64,000 nt of DNA from JAHJQZ01 sp963667595 (lineage in GTDB: Bacteria; Pseudomonadota; Alphaproteobacteria; Rhizobiales; Devosiaceae), in the NCBI GenBank assembly GCA_963667595.2, contig CAXXWD010000002.1, positions 124,001 to 188,000 of the forward strand, given 5' to 3'. The notes beneath the pieces are model-generated. The model saw only the letters and a program-made list of their open reading frames with translations. It was not told the origin of the DNA and made no database searches. Of the stretch, positions 35,108 to 43,815 are shown one piece after another (position 1 is the first letter of the stretch; every line of letters begins with the position of its first letter). Both the position numbers and the translations under genes were made by a program.

Positions 35108-35431
35108 TTCCGATGAATGCCATGCTTGGTGCGTCCGGGCCAGACGCTTAATCGTCTCATAATGTTGGTGGAGCGTTGCCGGAAAACAAGGGAACCATTT
35201 TTCCGGCTCGACAACGCGATCCTCTGAAACCCATCATGATCAGCAAATGAGACCAATTTAGGTTCACTGAGGCGATAAAAAGGCCACAAAGGCAGTCGTT
35301 TAGGTTTCACTGGAGCTCGGGGCGTTTTGATGGCATCAAAACGCCCGGCTCTGTACCTTTATGGTCGCACCGGTTGATGCAAAAAACCGGATTTTGCTTT
35401 TTTTGCCCGATGCCTTGAAACGCGGATTTCT
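35108..35431. other. 324-bp region with a 27-bp perfect hairpin
   Basis: Contains GGGCGTTTTGAT (35320-35331), a 3-nt loop and its exact complement (35335-35346), similar to the stem at 9645-9681. A second AT-rich hairpin GCAAAA...TTTTGC followed by T7 lies around 35380-35404 and could end a + strand transcript. The 35108-35300 part probably holds the response-regulator promoter. Confidence 0.5.
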
Positions 35432-36481
35432 CTAGAAATCGGCGCCCAGACGCAGTTTGGCGCCGAACTGGTTTACATTCGAGCGGAAGCTCGAATAGGC
35501 CGATGCACGCCAGTTGATCGGGCTTTCCGTGGTGCCGGAAATGCCGGCGCCGATCGTCAGATCGAGAGATCCGTCATCGAGGTTGAGTGGACTGTCGTCA
35601 TTGGTGAACAGGCCGACAGAGGCCGTGGCGGACAAGTCATATCCCGGTTGTTCCATAATGAGTCTGCCAAGGGCGGCGGCGTGGCCGAAACTGGTGTCCA
35701 GGGCCGGTTCGACAGAGCCGGTGCTCCATGTCGCTTGATCGCGATGCGCGCTGACCTGTTTGTGGTTGATGCCCAGCACGACAGTCAGATCGTCGTCCAG
35801 AGGGATCGTTTTTTCATAGCCGACATTCAGATTGACACGGTTGATGGTGTAGTCGGCAACATCGCCGGACCAGACGTTGTGGGTCCATTCCTGGCGATAG
35901 CCGAAGCCGGCCATAATCGAATCGAACCGGGTGACGGCATAGTTGAGTGCGACGGAACCGCCAACGCCGTCCATGTCCATGGTCTGGTCGACTGCCTGGC
36001 TCCCGTTCATGTCGCCATGAGTGTAGTTGAGGCCGAACACGGCCGTCAGCTGGTCGCTCAAAGGATAGGCGACACCACCGGACAACGTGGCGAACGTGCC
36101 CTGAATCGTCTGGGAGGTCAGGGTCTCGTCGAGATAGTGCACACCGCTTTTCGCCCAGATCGCGGGTTGGGCTGCCGTGTCTTCTGATCCCCGATCTGGA
36201 ATGATTACCACGCCGGGCGATGTGTCTTCCGACTGATCTGGAGCCTTATTCTGCTCCCTCATCTTCATGTAGCTGCGTTCCGGCTCACCCGCGTCCGGAA
36301 TCAGCTCGACGCCAAAAATCTCGATCAGCGGCGTAAGGTAAAAGCTCTGGTCGGCCTCAGCCGGCGAGACAACGCAGCACAGTGGAAATGATACACCGGC
36401 AAGGACGGCCAGGGTCTTGCCTCTTAAGCCGGTGTGCCTTGTCTCCTGCTGCATGCCATGCATACGGGCGTTCCCCGTCAT
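35432..36481 (-). CDS. outer-membrane beta-barrel protein (autotransporter-barrel-like), function unknown
   Basis: A 349-residue protein with an excellent ribosome binding site (AGGAGGGG before ATG 36481). It has a long signal region (cleavage near residue 44, VVSPAEA-DQS), an acidic/Pro linker (about 60-105), then about 240 residues of alternating amphipathic strands (LSGGVAYPLSDQLTAVFGLNY, RVNLNVGYEKTIPLDDDLTVV) and a C-terminal Phe (KLRLGADF), the usual outer-membrane sorting signal. This fits a 10-12 stranded barrel similar to autotransporter translocators but without a passenger. No specific function can be assigned. Confidence 0.72.
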   Translation of the reverse strand: MTGNARMHGMQQETRHTGLRGKTLAVLAGVSFPLCCVVSPAEADQSFYLTPLIEIFGVELIPDAGEPERSYMKMREQNKAPDQSEDTSPGVVIIPDRGSEDTAAQPAIWAKSGVHYLDETLTSQTIQGTFATLSGGVAYPLSDQLTAVFGLNYTHGDMNGSQAVDQTMDMDGVGGSVALNYAVTRFDSIMAGFGYRQEWTHNVWSGDVADYTINRVNLNVGYEKTIPLDDDLTVVLGINHKQVSAHRDQATWSTGSVEPALDTSFGHAAALGRLIMEQPGYDLSATASVGLFTNDDSPLNLDDGSLDLTIGAGISGTTESPINWRASAYSSFRSNVNQFGAKLRLGADF

Positions 36482-36628
36482 CGTCCCCTCCTACGTAAAC
36501 ATGAATAATTTCCACAAGAAATGAAATCTAAATGATAAGTTAACAAAGGTATTTGGAGGAGTAAAGAAAAGGGCCAACGTCGAACGAATTGTCCCAATGT
36601 AATGGATCGCCGAAGTCCTACTAAAAGA

Positions 36629-36658
36629 AAGACGCCGGTGCTTGTGCACCGGCGTCTT
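36629..36658 (-). terminator. rho-independent terminator of groESL
   Basis: Perfect 12-bp arms AAGACGCCGGTG and CACCGGCGTCTT with a 6-nt loop; on the - strand it is followed by TCTTTTAG. It lies 49 bp after the groEL stop. Confidence 0.85.
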
Positions 36659-36706
36659 CATAGATCCGAGACTGGGAAGTAGCGGATCTTACGAGTATTA
36701 TCGGGA

Positions 36707-38347
36707 CTAGAAGCCCATGCCACCCATGTCGCCCATGCCGCCGCCGGCAGGCATGGCAGGCACGTCTTCCTTCGGAATCTCGGCAACCATGGCTTCCGTG
36801 GTGATCAGCAGGGCCGCAACCGAAGCGGCGTCCTGCAGGGCGGTCCTGACGACCTTGACCGGGTCGACGATACCCATCTTGATCATGTCGCCGAACTCGC
36901 CGGTCTGGGCGTTGTAGCCGTAGGTATAGGTGGCGTTGTCGAGCACCTTGCCGACGACCACCGAGCCTTCGTCACCCGCGTTCTGGGCGATCTGACGGAT
37001 CGGGGACTGCAGGGCGCGACGCACGATGCCGATACCGGCTTCCTGATCGGCATTGGCGCCCTTGGCGTCGACCGCCGCAGCGGCGCGCAGCAGCGCGACG
37101 CCGCCACCGGGAACGATGCCTTCCTCGACCGCGGCGCGGGTGGCGTTGAGCGCGTCTTCAACGCGATCCTTGCGCTCCTTCACCTCGATTTCGGTGGCGC
37201 CGCCGACCTTGATCACGGCAACACCGCCGGCCAGCTTGGCCAGACGTTCCTGGAGCTTCTCACGATCGTAATCGGAGGTGGTCTCCTCGATCTGGGCCTT
37301 GATCTGGGCAACACGGCCTTCGATGTCTTCCTTGGCGCCCGAACCATCAACGATGGTGGTGTTCTCCTTGGTGATATCGACCTTCTTGGCAGTGCCGAGC
37401 ATGTCGATCGTCACGTTCTCGAGCTTGATGCCGAGTTCTTCGGAGATGACCTGACCACCGGTCAGAACGGCGATATCCTCAAGCATGGCCTTGCGACGGT
37501 CGCCGAAGCCCGGGGCCTTGACGGCCGCGACCTTGAGGCCGGCGCGCAGACGGTTGACGACCAGGGTCGCCAGGGCCTCGCCCTCGACGTCTTCGGCAAT
37601 GATCAGCAGCGGACGCTGCGACTGCACGACCGATTCAAGGATCGGCAGCATGGCCTGAAGGTTGGACAGCTTCTTTTCGTGCAGGAGGATATAGGGATCC
37701 TCGAGCGAAGCGATCATCTTTTCGGTGTTGGTGACGAAATAGGGGCTGAGATAGCCGCGGTCGAACTGCATGCCTTCGACGACTTCGAGTTCGGTCTCGA
37801 GCGACTTGGCTTCCTCGACGGTGATCACACCCTCGTTGCCGACCTTCTGCATGGCCTCGGCAATATCCTTGCCGACCTGCTCTTCGCCGTTTGCGGAGAT
37901 CGTGCCGACCTGGGCGACTTCCTCGGACGAGGAGATCTTGGTGGCGGACTTGACCAGGCTGTCGACGACTTCGGCAACGGCGAGATCGACGCCGCGCTTC
38001 AGATCCATCGGGTTCATGCCGGCGGCAACCAGCTTGACGCCTTCGTTGACGATGGCCTGGGCCAGAACGGTGGCGGTGGTGGTGCCGTCGCCGGCGATGT
38101 CATTGGTCTTGGACGCAACGGCGCGAACCATCTGGGCGCCCATGTTCTCGAACTTGTCTTCAAGCTCGATTTCCTTGGCGACCGTCACGCCGTCCTTGGT
38201 AATGCGCGGCGCGCCGAAGGATTTGTCGAGAACGACATTACGCCCCTTCGGGCCAAGCGTGACCTTGACGGCGTTGGCGAGAACATTGACGCCACGCAGC
38301 ATCTTGTCGCGGGCGTCGGTCGAGAATTTCACTTCTTTTGCGGACAT
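36707..38347 (-). CDS. groEL: chaperonin GroEL
   Basis: A 546-residue 60-kDa chaperonin with the usual start (AAKEVKFSTDARDKMLRGVNVLANAVKVTLGPKGRNV pattern), the ATP-site DGTTT (GDGTTTATVLAQ, about 86-97) and the C-terminal Gly/Met tail (GGGMGDMGGMGF). It forms the double-ring folding chamber closed by GroES. AGGAG precedes ATG 38347; groES lies 77 bp upstream in the same operon under CIRCE control. Confidence 0.98.
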   Translation of the reverse strand: MSAKEVKFSTDARDKMLRGVNVLANAVKVTLGPKGRNVVLDKSFGAPRITKDGVTVAKEIELEDKFENMGAQMVRAVASKTNDIAGDGTTTATVLAQAIVNEGVKLVAAGMNPMDLKRGVDLAVAEVVDSLVKSATKISSSEEVAQVGTISANGEEQVGKDIAEAMQKVGNEGVITVEEAKSLETELEVVEGMQFDRGYLSPYFVTNTEKMIASLEDPYILLHEKKLSNLQAMLPILESVVQSQRPLLIIAEDVEGEALATLVVNRLRAGLKVAAVKAPGFGDRRKAMLEDIAVLTGGQVISEELGIKLENVTIDMLGTAKKVDITKENTTIVDGSGAKEDIEGRVAQIKAQIEETTSDYDREKLQERLAKLAGGVAVIKVGGATEIEVKERKDRVEDALNATRAAVEEGIVPGGGVALLRAAAAVDAKGANADQEAGIGIVRRALQSPIRQIAQNAGDEGSVVVGKVLDNATYTYGYNAQTGEFGDMIKMGIVDPVKVVRTALQDAASVAALLITTEAMVAEIPKEDVPAMPAGGGMGDMGGMGF

Positions 38348-38424
38348 GTATTGTGCTCCTGGAATTTCGGCTGGAGGAAAGGGGCGGGCCCGTTACCGGC
38401 GCTTGACGCGCGCGATAGGAGGCA

Positions 38425-38715
38425 TCAGGCCTCGATCACACCCATGATGTCGCTTTCCTTCATGATCAGCAGGTCTTCGCCGTTGATCTTGACTTCGGTG
38501 CCGCTCCACTTGCCGAAGAGCACGCGGTCGCCGGTCTTGACGTCCATCGGGACAATCTTGCCGGACTCGTCGCGGGCGCCGGGGCCCACGGAAATTACTT
38601 CGCCTTCGGAAGGCTTTTCCTTGGCGGTGTCGGGAATGATGATGCCGCCGGCAGTCTTTTCCTCACTGTCGAGGCGGCGCACGACGACACGGTCATGCAG
38701 GGGACGGAAGCTCAT
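38425..38715 (-). CDS. groES: co-chaperonin GroES
   Basis: A 96-residue 10-kDa co-chaperonin: FRPLHDRVVVRRLDSEEKTAGGI start, the mobile loop that contacts GroEL (about 17-34) and the roof hairpin. AAGGAG precedes ATG 38715. First gene of the operon with groEL; HrcA control is expected from the CIRCE element at 38761-38787. Confidence 0.98.
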   Translation of the reverse strand: MSFRPLHDRVVVRRLDSEEKTAGGIIIPDTAKEKPSEGEVISVGPGARDESGKIVPMDVKTGDRVLFGKWSGTEVKINGEDLLIMKESDIMGVIEA

Positions 38716-38760
38716 GGTCGCTCCTTGATAGTTATTGAGATAAACCCTGAAAATGCGCTG

Positions 38761-38787
38761 TTAGCACTCGTTAATGTAGAGTGCTAA
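38761..38787 (-). promoter_or_regulatory. CIRCE operator (HrcA site)
   Basis: TTAGCACTC, 9-bp spacer, GAGTGCTAA: a perfect CIRCE inverted repeat, located just downstream of the promoter and 46 bp before the groES start. HrcA bound here represses groESL without heat stress. No hrcA gene is in the window. Confidence 0.97.
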
Positions 38788-38798
38788 CGATCGGCGGG

Positions 38799-38827
38799 GA
38801 TATAGGAACCGCCGTTCCCGCTGTCAA
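38799..38827 (-). promoter_or_regulatory. groESL promoter (housekeeping sigma type)
   Basis: On the - strand: (C)TTGACA at 38827-38822, a 17-bp spacer and TATATC (CTATAT context) at 38804-38799, a near-consensus alphaproteobacterial promoter. The predicted start lies in or just before the CIRCE element. Confidence 0.85.
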
Positions 38828-39040
38828 GGGCAACGCGTGTCTGAAAGTATCGCGTGCCCCGGACTAACCCGGTGCGGAAAGCTGCGGAATTTAGGGTGCC
38901 CGTCGCACTGCCGGGTTGCATTGGTCGATGGCTGACGATAGGAAACCTGCCCGAAGGGTTCAGCCCTCAAGGACCAATCAAGGCGTGGCTACCGTCATCA
39001 CCGCTTGCGGACGGACGACCACCGATCCGGAACAGGTGAC

Positions 39041-40150
39041 GTGCACCAGAAGGTTGCCCCAACTCTCGGCATTGTCATTCCAAGCTACAACGAACGCGAC
39101 AATATCGTGCCGCTCGTTGAACGGCTGGAGCACGCGCTTGCCGGCGTCAATTTCGAGATCATCGTCGTGGACGACGACAGCCCCGACGGTACCGCCGAGG
39201 TGGCAAAGGCTCTCGGCGCCGAAAAGCCCTATGTCCGCTGCATCCACCGTATCGGCCGGCGCGGCCTGTCGTCTGCCTGCATCGAGGGCATGGCCTCAAG
39301 CGATGCCACCTATGTCGCGGTGATGGATGCCGATCTGCAGCATGACGAATCCATTCTGCCGCTGATGCTGGTCAAGGCCGAGGGTGGCGACCAGATCGTC
39401 GTCGGATCGCGCTATGTCGAAGGCGGTTCGGCCAGCGACGGCCTGTCGCCCATCCGCGAATGGGGCAGTCGCAGCGCCACCTGGGTGTCGCAGTTGATGT
39501 CCGGTTTCCGCACCTCCGATCCGATGAGCGGCTTTTTTCTTTTGCGGCGCGACCTGTTCGAGGAGATCGCCGGGAACCTGTCGCCGGAAGGTTTCAAGAT
39601 CCTGCTCGACATCCTTTTTACCGCCGGGCGGCGCCATCGCGATTTGAGGGTGTCCGATGTGCCCTACACCTTCCGTCAGCGTCTCGCCGGCGAAAGCAAG
39701 ATGAATGCGCTCATCGCCGCCCAGCTCGTCGGCTTGTGGATTTCGCGGCTGACCGGCGGTCTGTTGCCGGTGAGCTTCGTCCTGTTCGCCGCGGTCGGCG
39801 CCACCGGCATCGTCGTTCATCTCAGCATCCTGTGGCTGGCCTATTCCGGTATGGGAATGGATTTCACGCTTGCCCAGCTCGTCGCGACCCTTGTGGCGAT
39901 GACCTCGAATTTCTTCCTGAACAACGTTTTGACCTATGCCGACAAGCAGTTGCGGGGCCGGGCGCTGTGGCTTGGGCTCATCAGCTTCTACCTGGTGTGT
40001 TCGCTGGGCGCGGTCGCCAATATTTCCATCGCTTCGGTCATTTTCGGCATGAGCCATGCGCCGCTCGTCTCCGGTCTTGCGGGGGCTGTTATCAGTTCGG
40101 TCTTCAATTATGCCGTGACCCGCGTCGTCACCTGGCGGCGCCGGATCTGA
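39041..40150 (+). CDS. GT2 polyprenol-phosphate glycosyltransferase (DPM1-like) fused to GtrA domain
   Basis: A 369-residue protein. The catalytic part (about 1-240) is a dolichol-phosphate-mannose-synthase-like GT2: PSYNERDNI, VVDDDSPDGT and the metal-binding MDADLQHDES. The C-terminal about 125 residues hold four membrane helices of the GtrA type (ATGIVVHL, MTSNFFLNNVLTYAD, FNYAVTRVVTWRRR). It would load a sugar on a lipid carrier at the cytoplasmic face, with GtrA probably assisting flipping. GTG 39041 with AGGTGA just upstream is preferred to an upstream TTG at 39005. The GT39 gene that follows is a plausible user of the lipid-linked sugar. Confidence 0.88.
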   Translation: MHQKVAPTLGIVIPSYNERDNIVPLVERLEHALAGVNFEIIVVDDDSPDGTAEVAKALGAEKPYVRCIHRIGRRGLSSACIEGMASSDATYVAVMDADLQHDESILPLMLVKAEGGDQIVVGSRYVEGGSASDGLSPIREWGSRSATWVSQLMSGFRTSDPMSGFFLLRRDLFEEIAGNLSPEGFKILLDILFTAGRRHRDLRVSDVPYTFRQRLAGESKMNALIAAQLVGLWISRLTGGLLPVSFVLFAAVGATGIVVHLSILWLAYSGMGMDFTLAQLVATLVAMTSNFFLNNVLTYADKQLRGRALWLGLISFYLVCSLGAVANISIASVIFGMSHAPLVSGLAGAVISSVFNYAVTRVVTWRRRI

Positions 40151-40266
40151 AAAATCCATGCGGAAAAGCGGCTGCCGACTTATCGTGAAAGATGCCGCGC
40201 TAACGAAAGGATAGGGCACGCGTTCCGGCCTGGCCCGAACGCCCACGTGCTCTTGGGGGGGTCGAC

Positions 40267-42123
40267 ATGACGGATATGGACAGGTCCCGCACGACAGTTC
40301 TCGGCAGTCCCGGCACCATGCGCCGAGCCACGATCTGGCTTATCGTGCTGACCGCTCTGGTTCGCCTCGTCGGCGCCTGGGCGCTCGATCTGGGCCTGGG
40401 CGAGTCCTATTATCTCAGCTCGGCGCGGGTTCTGCATCTGGCCTATTTCGACCAGCCGCCATTGTCGCTCTGGCTGATCTGGGCGGCCAAGGGGCTTTTC
40501 CAGTCCGAAAGCCCGCTTCTGCTGCGGTTGCCGTTTGTTCTGATCTTTGCCGGTTCGAGCTGGATGATCTACCGGCTTGGCGCCCTGTTCCGCTCCGAGC
40601 GGGCAGGATTTTTCGCGGCGCTCATCATGAACGCCTCCATTCTGTTCCAGATTTCCATTGGCTCCTGGCTGCAGCCCGACGGGCCACTGTTTCTCGCCTG
40701 GCTGGTGACGGCCTGGCTGTTGGCACGCCTCTTTTTCGTCAGGGGTAATGGAAACCGTCTGGGCGAATGGGCCTGGGTCGGCGTCTGGCTGGGCATCGGC
40801 TTTCTTGCAAAATACCACATCGCCTTTCTTCTGGCCGGTACCGGCTTGTTCGCCCTGACCAATCGCGATGCCCGCAAATGGATTTTGAAGCCCGGTCCCT
40901 ATCTCGCCATCCTCATTGCCGTGCTGGTTTCTCTGCCCGTCATCATCTGGAACATGCAGAACGGCTGGGCGAGCTTCGCCTTTCAGGGTGGCCGCGCGCT
41001 CGGCACGAGCTTTCACGGCGACTGGCTCTTGCGCATGATCCTCGGCCAATTGCTCTATATCGTGCCCTGGATCGCCCTGCCGGCGCTTTACGCCATGGTT
41101 TTGGCGGCGCTCAAAGGACCGAACGGCCGTTTTCCCGAGGACAGTCCGGCCGGCTTTGCCTGGTTCCTTGTCTGCAACGCCATCGGCCCGATCCTGTTTT
41201 TCACCGCCGTCGCCGCCTGGTCCGACACACAGTTCCATTTCCACTGGCAGGCGCCGGGCTATGTCATGCTGTTCGCGCTGTTGGCCAGCTGGGCCGACAA
41301 GGCCTGGGCCCGGTGGCGGGGCCTCGTCAAATGGTGGCTCGTTTTTACAACCGTGGTGACCTTCGCCCTTCTCGGCGTCCTGGTCAGCCATGCCGCCACC
41401 GGCTGGATGCGCCATGTCCTGCCGGGCGGCGAAACCATGTCCGATCCGACAGGCGACGCCCTCGAATGGCGCGAACTCGGGCAATGGTTCACCGATAGCG
41501 GCGCCGTGAACGAAAACGCCTTCGTCGCCGGATTGTGGTGGGGCCAGTGCGGCTATATCGACAAACCGCTCGCCGGCCGGCTGCCGCTGGCCTGTTTGTC
41601 CGATGATCCGCGCAACATCGCCTTCAACATCGATCTCGAAGCGATGGTCGGGCGCGATGCCTATATCGTTTCAACCGGAATGGATCCGGCCGTGATCATG
41701 GCGCGCTTCGGGGCGTTTTTCGACAGCATGGAACCTGTCGGCAAACTGGACATCACCCGCCACGGCTTTGTCGAAGTGCATGACGTTCAGATCGTCAAGG
41801 GTCACGACTTCCACATGAACCGCGTTCTTCCCGTCACCGGAGATCCAATTGCGCCTATCCTGACCCTGCCGCGCACGCGCATCACCGGCCTGTCGGGCAC
41901 CATCCGCAACAGCGATCCAGTGGAACGTACGGTCGAGATCGTGCTCGACGATAACAAGATCGGGACCATCCTTCTCGCCGCCGATGCCGAAACGGCGTTC
42001 GACATCGCCATCGACAGCAGTTTTCGCGCAGTGGGCAGCAAAGAAGCCGAACTGGCTCTGCGCGATGTCGCAGGCGACAATGATGGGCTCGGTTTCGTCA
42101 GTCTCGCGGTCCGGGCGGATTAG
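40267..42123 (+). CDS. GT39/ArnT-like membrane glycosyltransferase
   Basis: A 618-residue integral membrane protein of the PMT/ArnT superfamily. The first periplasmic loop carries LGESYYLSSA then FDQPPLSLWLIW, the usual position of the acidic active-site residues; about ten helices reach to residue 375, and a soluble periplasmic domain of about 240 residues follows. Such enzymes take a sugar from polyprenyl phosphate and add it to lipid A, another glycolipid or protein. Six G residues lie 6-12 bp before ATG 40267. It lies 116 bp after the GT2-GtrA gene, a typical donor-acceptor pair. Confidence 0.85.
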   Translation: MTDMDRSRTTVLGSPGTMRRATIWLIVLTALVRLVGAWALDLGLGESYYLSSARVLHLAYFDQPPLSLWLIWAAKGLFQSESPLLLRLPFVLIFAGSSWMIYRLGALFRSERAGFFAALIMNASILFQISIGSWLQPDGPLFLAWLVTAWLLARLFFVRGNGNRLGEWAWVGVWLGIGFLAKYHIAFLLAGTGLFALTNRDARKWILKPGPYLAILIAVLVSLPVIIWNMQNGWASFAFQGGRALGTSFHGDWLLRMILGQLLYIVPWIALPALYAMVLAALKGPNGRFPEDSPAGFAWFLVCNAIGPILFFTAVAAWSDTQFHFHWQAPGYVMLFALLASWADKAWARWRGLVKWWLVFTTVVTFALLGVLVSHAATGWMRHVLPGGETMSDPTGDALEWRELGQWFTDSGAVNENAFVAGLWWGQCGYIDKPLAGRLPLACLSDDPRNIAFNIDLEAMVGRDAYIVSTGMDPAVIMARFGAFFDSMEPVGKLDITRHGFVEVHDVQIVKGHDFHMNRVLPVTGDPIAPILTLPRTRITGLSGTIRNSDPVERTVEIVLDDNKIGTILLAADAETAFDIAIDSSFRAVGSKEAELALRDVAGDNDGLGFVSLAVRAD

Positions 42124-42221
42124 GGTGCTCTGAGGACAAGTGAACACTGTTTTTCCGGCTCGAAAACACGACCACTCAAGACTTTGGGACCGGTCACCCG
42201 ACCCCACCTCAAAAAACCACT

Positions 42222-43625
42222 CTATGCGGCGCCGGCCAGTCCGTCGTCGCGGTCTTCCCAGGCCTGTTTCTTGCGGTAGATCGTCGAGGGACTGATCTCG
42301 AGTGCGGCGGCGGCGCGGGCGATATTGCCGTGGAAATGGGAAATGGCCGCTTCGATGATGCGCTGTTCCTGCTGCCACATGGGCAGGATGGCGTTTTCGT
42401 GCGTTACGAGAGGCAGGATCATGCCGGTTTCGCCGGTTTCGTCATCGACATCGGCGGCGGCCAGCATCTGCGGCACGACCAGTGGGCCATCGAACATGGA
42501 AACGATGCGCTCGACAAGCGTTTCCAGTTGCCGGACATTGCCTGGCCAGTCATGGGCGTCGAGATAGGCCAGCGCTGCCGGCGAAAATCCCGAAAAGTGT
42601 CGACCGTGGTCCCGGGAAAACCCGGCAAGAAAATGCACGGCCAACGGTCCGATATCCTCGGGGCGCTGCCGTAATGGCGGCAGGTGGATGGGCAGGACGT
42701 TGAGCCGGTAGAACAGATCCTGGCGCAAGGCCTTTTCCATGACCAGCACGGCAGGATTCTGGTGCGTCGAACACACGATGCGAAGCGTCGGGAACAGGAA
42801 CCGGTCTGTATCCGAAAGCGTGGCGCCGTCGGGATCGACAAGGCTGAACAGATGGGCCTGCGCGGAAAAGGGCAGGGCGCCGATTTCATGAAACAGAACC
42901 GTGCCGCCGCCGGCCTGCGCCAGAAGCTGGGCGCTGGCCTCGCCGATCAGGCGGGCAAGCCCGGACCCGGACTGCGTTTCACCCTCGCTTAGGGCGATCC
43001 GGGCGCAATCGATCACTATGAAAGGCCGTTCGCTTCCCGGACCGAGCGCGTGCAGCGTCTCGGCGACAAGGCGTTTGCCCGTGCCGGCTTCCCCGGTCAG
43101 AAAGACCGGCGCCGAGGAAGGCGCGATCCGCGACAATTGATCGAGAATGACCTGCATCTGCGGCGCCCGGGCGATGAACCGTCCCCTGACGGACAGCAAT
43201 CTGCGTCCGTCCGGCGCGGAGCCGGCATGCCGGGCGTAGCGCGCTTTCAGCGTCGCAATCCGTTTGGTCAGCTCGGCCCCTGTCAGGGGTTTTGTCAAAC
43301 AGTCATGCGCCCCGGCCTGCAGCGCCTCGACCGCGGCCGAAACCGAATCGTGCGCGGAAACCACGAGAAGAAGGGCGGTTCCGCCCAGCCGCGCCAGCCG
43401 GCTGACCGCGCGTTCGGTTGTTTCGGCAAGATCCGTGAGACTGTCGAGATCGGCGAGAACGATGTCGAATTCCGATGCCTGAAGGGCGGCGGCGCCCGCC
43501 TGTCCGCCACGTACGTGCAAAAGCGTGTGCGCGACATAGGAGGTGGATACGGCATCAAGCAGGTGCCGGCCAGCATCGATCACCAGCATACGCGCTGAAA
43601 CTTGAGGCTGGGCCTCGGCGGGCAT
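42222..43625 (-). CDS. NtrC-like regulator (receiver, AAA+, Fis HTH) without GAFTGA
   Basis: A 467-residue regulator started at 43625 (GGAG 8 bp upstream). Residues 10-125 form a receiver domain with Asp59 in DIVLADLDS; 150-380 an AAA+ domain with Walker A GEAGTGK (178-184) and the ending HDWPGNVRQLETLVERI; 425-460 a Fis-type helix-turn-helix (NIARAAAALEISPSTIYRKKQAW). The GAFTGA loop that contacts sigma-54 is missing: the region between DCARIALSE and the Walker B strand is only about 30 residues. Walker B reads VLFHEIG, with His246 in place of the usual Asp. It is therefore unlikely to activate sigma-54 and may act with sigma-70 or as a repressor. It is divergent from the EAL-like gene. Confidence 0.85.
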   Translation of the reverse strand: MPAEAQPQVSARMLVIDAGRHLLDAVSTSYVAHTLLHVRGGQAGAAALQASEFDIVLADLDSLTDLAETTERAVSRLARLGGTALLLVVSAHDSVSAAVEALQAGAHDCLTKPLTGAELTKRIATLKARYARHAGSAPDGRRLLSVRGRFIARAPQMQVILDQLSRIAPSSAPVFLTGEAGTGKRLVAETLHALGPGSERPFIVIDCARIALSEGETQSGSGLARLIGEASAQLLAQAGGGTVLFHEIGALPFSAQAHLFSLVDPDGATLSDTDRFLFPTLRIVCSTHQNPAVLVMEKALRQDLFYRLNVLPIHLPPLRQRPEDIGPLAVHFLAGFSRDHGRHFSGFSPAALAYLDAHDWPGNVRQLETLVERIVSMFDGPLVVPQMLAAADVDDETGETGMILPLVTHENAILPMWQQEQRIIEAAISHFHGNIARAAAALEISPSTIYRKKQAWEDRDDGLAGAA

Positions 43626-43815
43626 GAAACGGTCTCCGGTTCTGGAGTTTGGAGCCAGACGACTCCAGTGTGGCATTCTGCGCGGCGCGATTGTTTCTCA
43701 ACAGGGTAAACAAAGTGTTTTACTTGGAAGCGGTCGATGCGCCCGCTTTTGCCGCGCGGCAGGGGATGCTAAGACGAAAAGGACGATTCCAGAGGCTGGA
43801 AGAAGACAACCCACT

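Noticed and set aside
43624..43815. N-terminal extension of the EAL-like protein from ATG 43624
   Set aside because: The added 64 residues show no protein-like pattern and overlap the divergent regulator's start region; GTG 43816 gives a clean membrane anchor.
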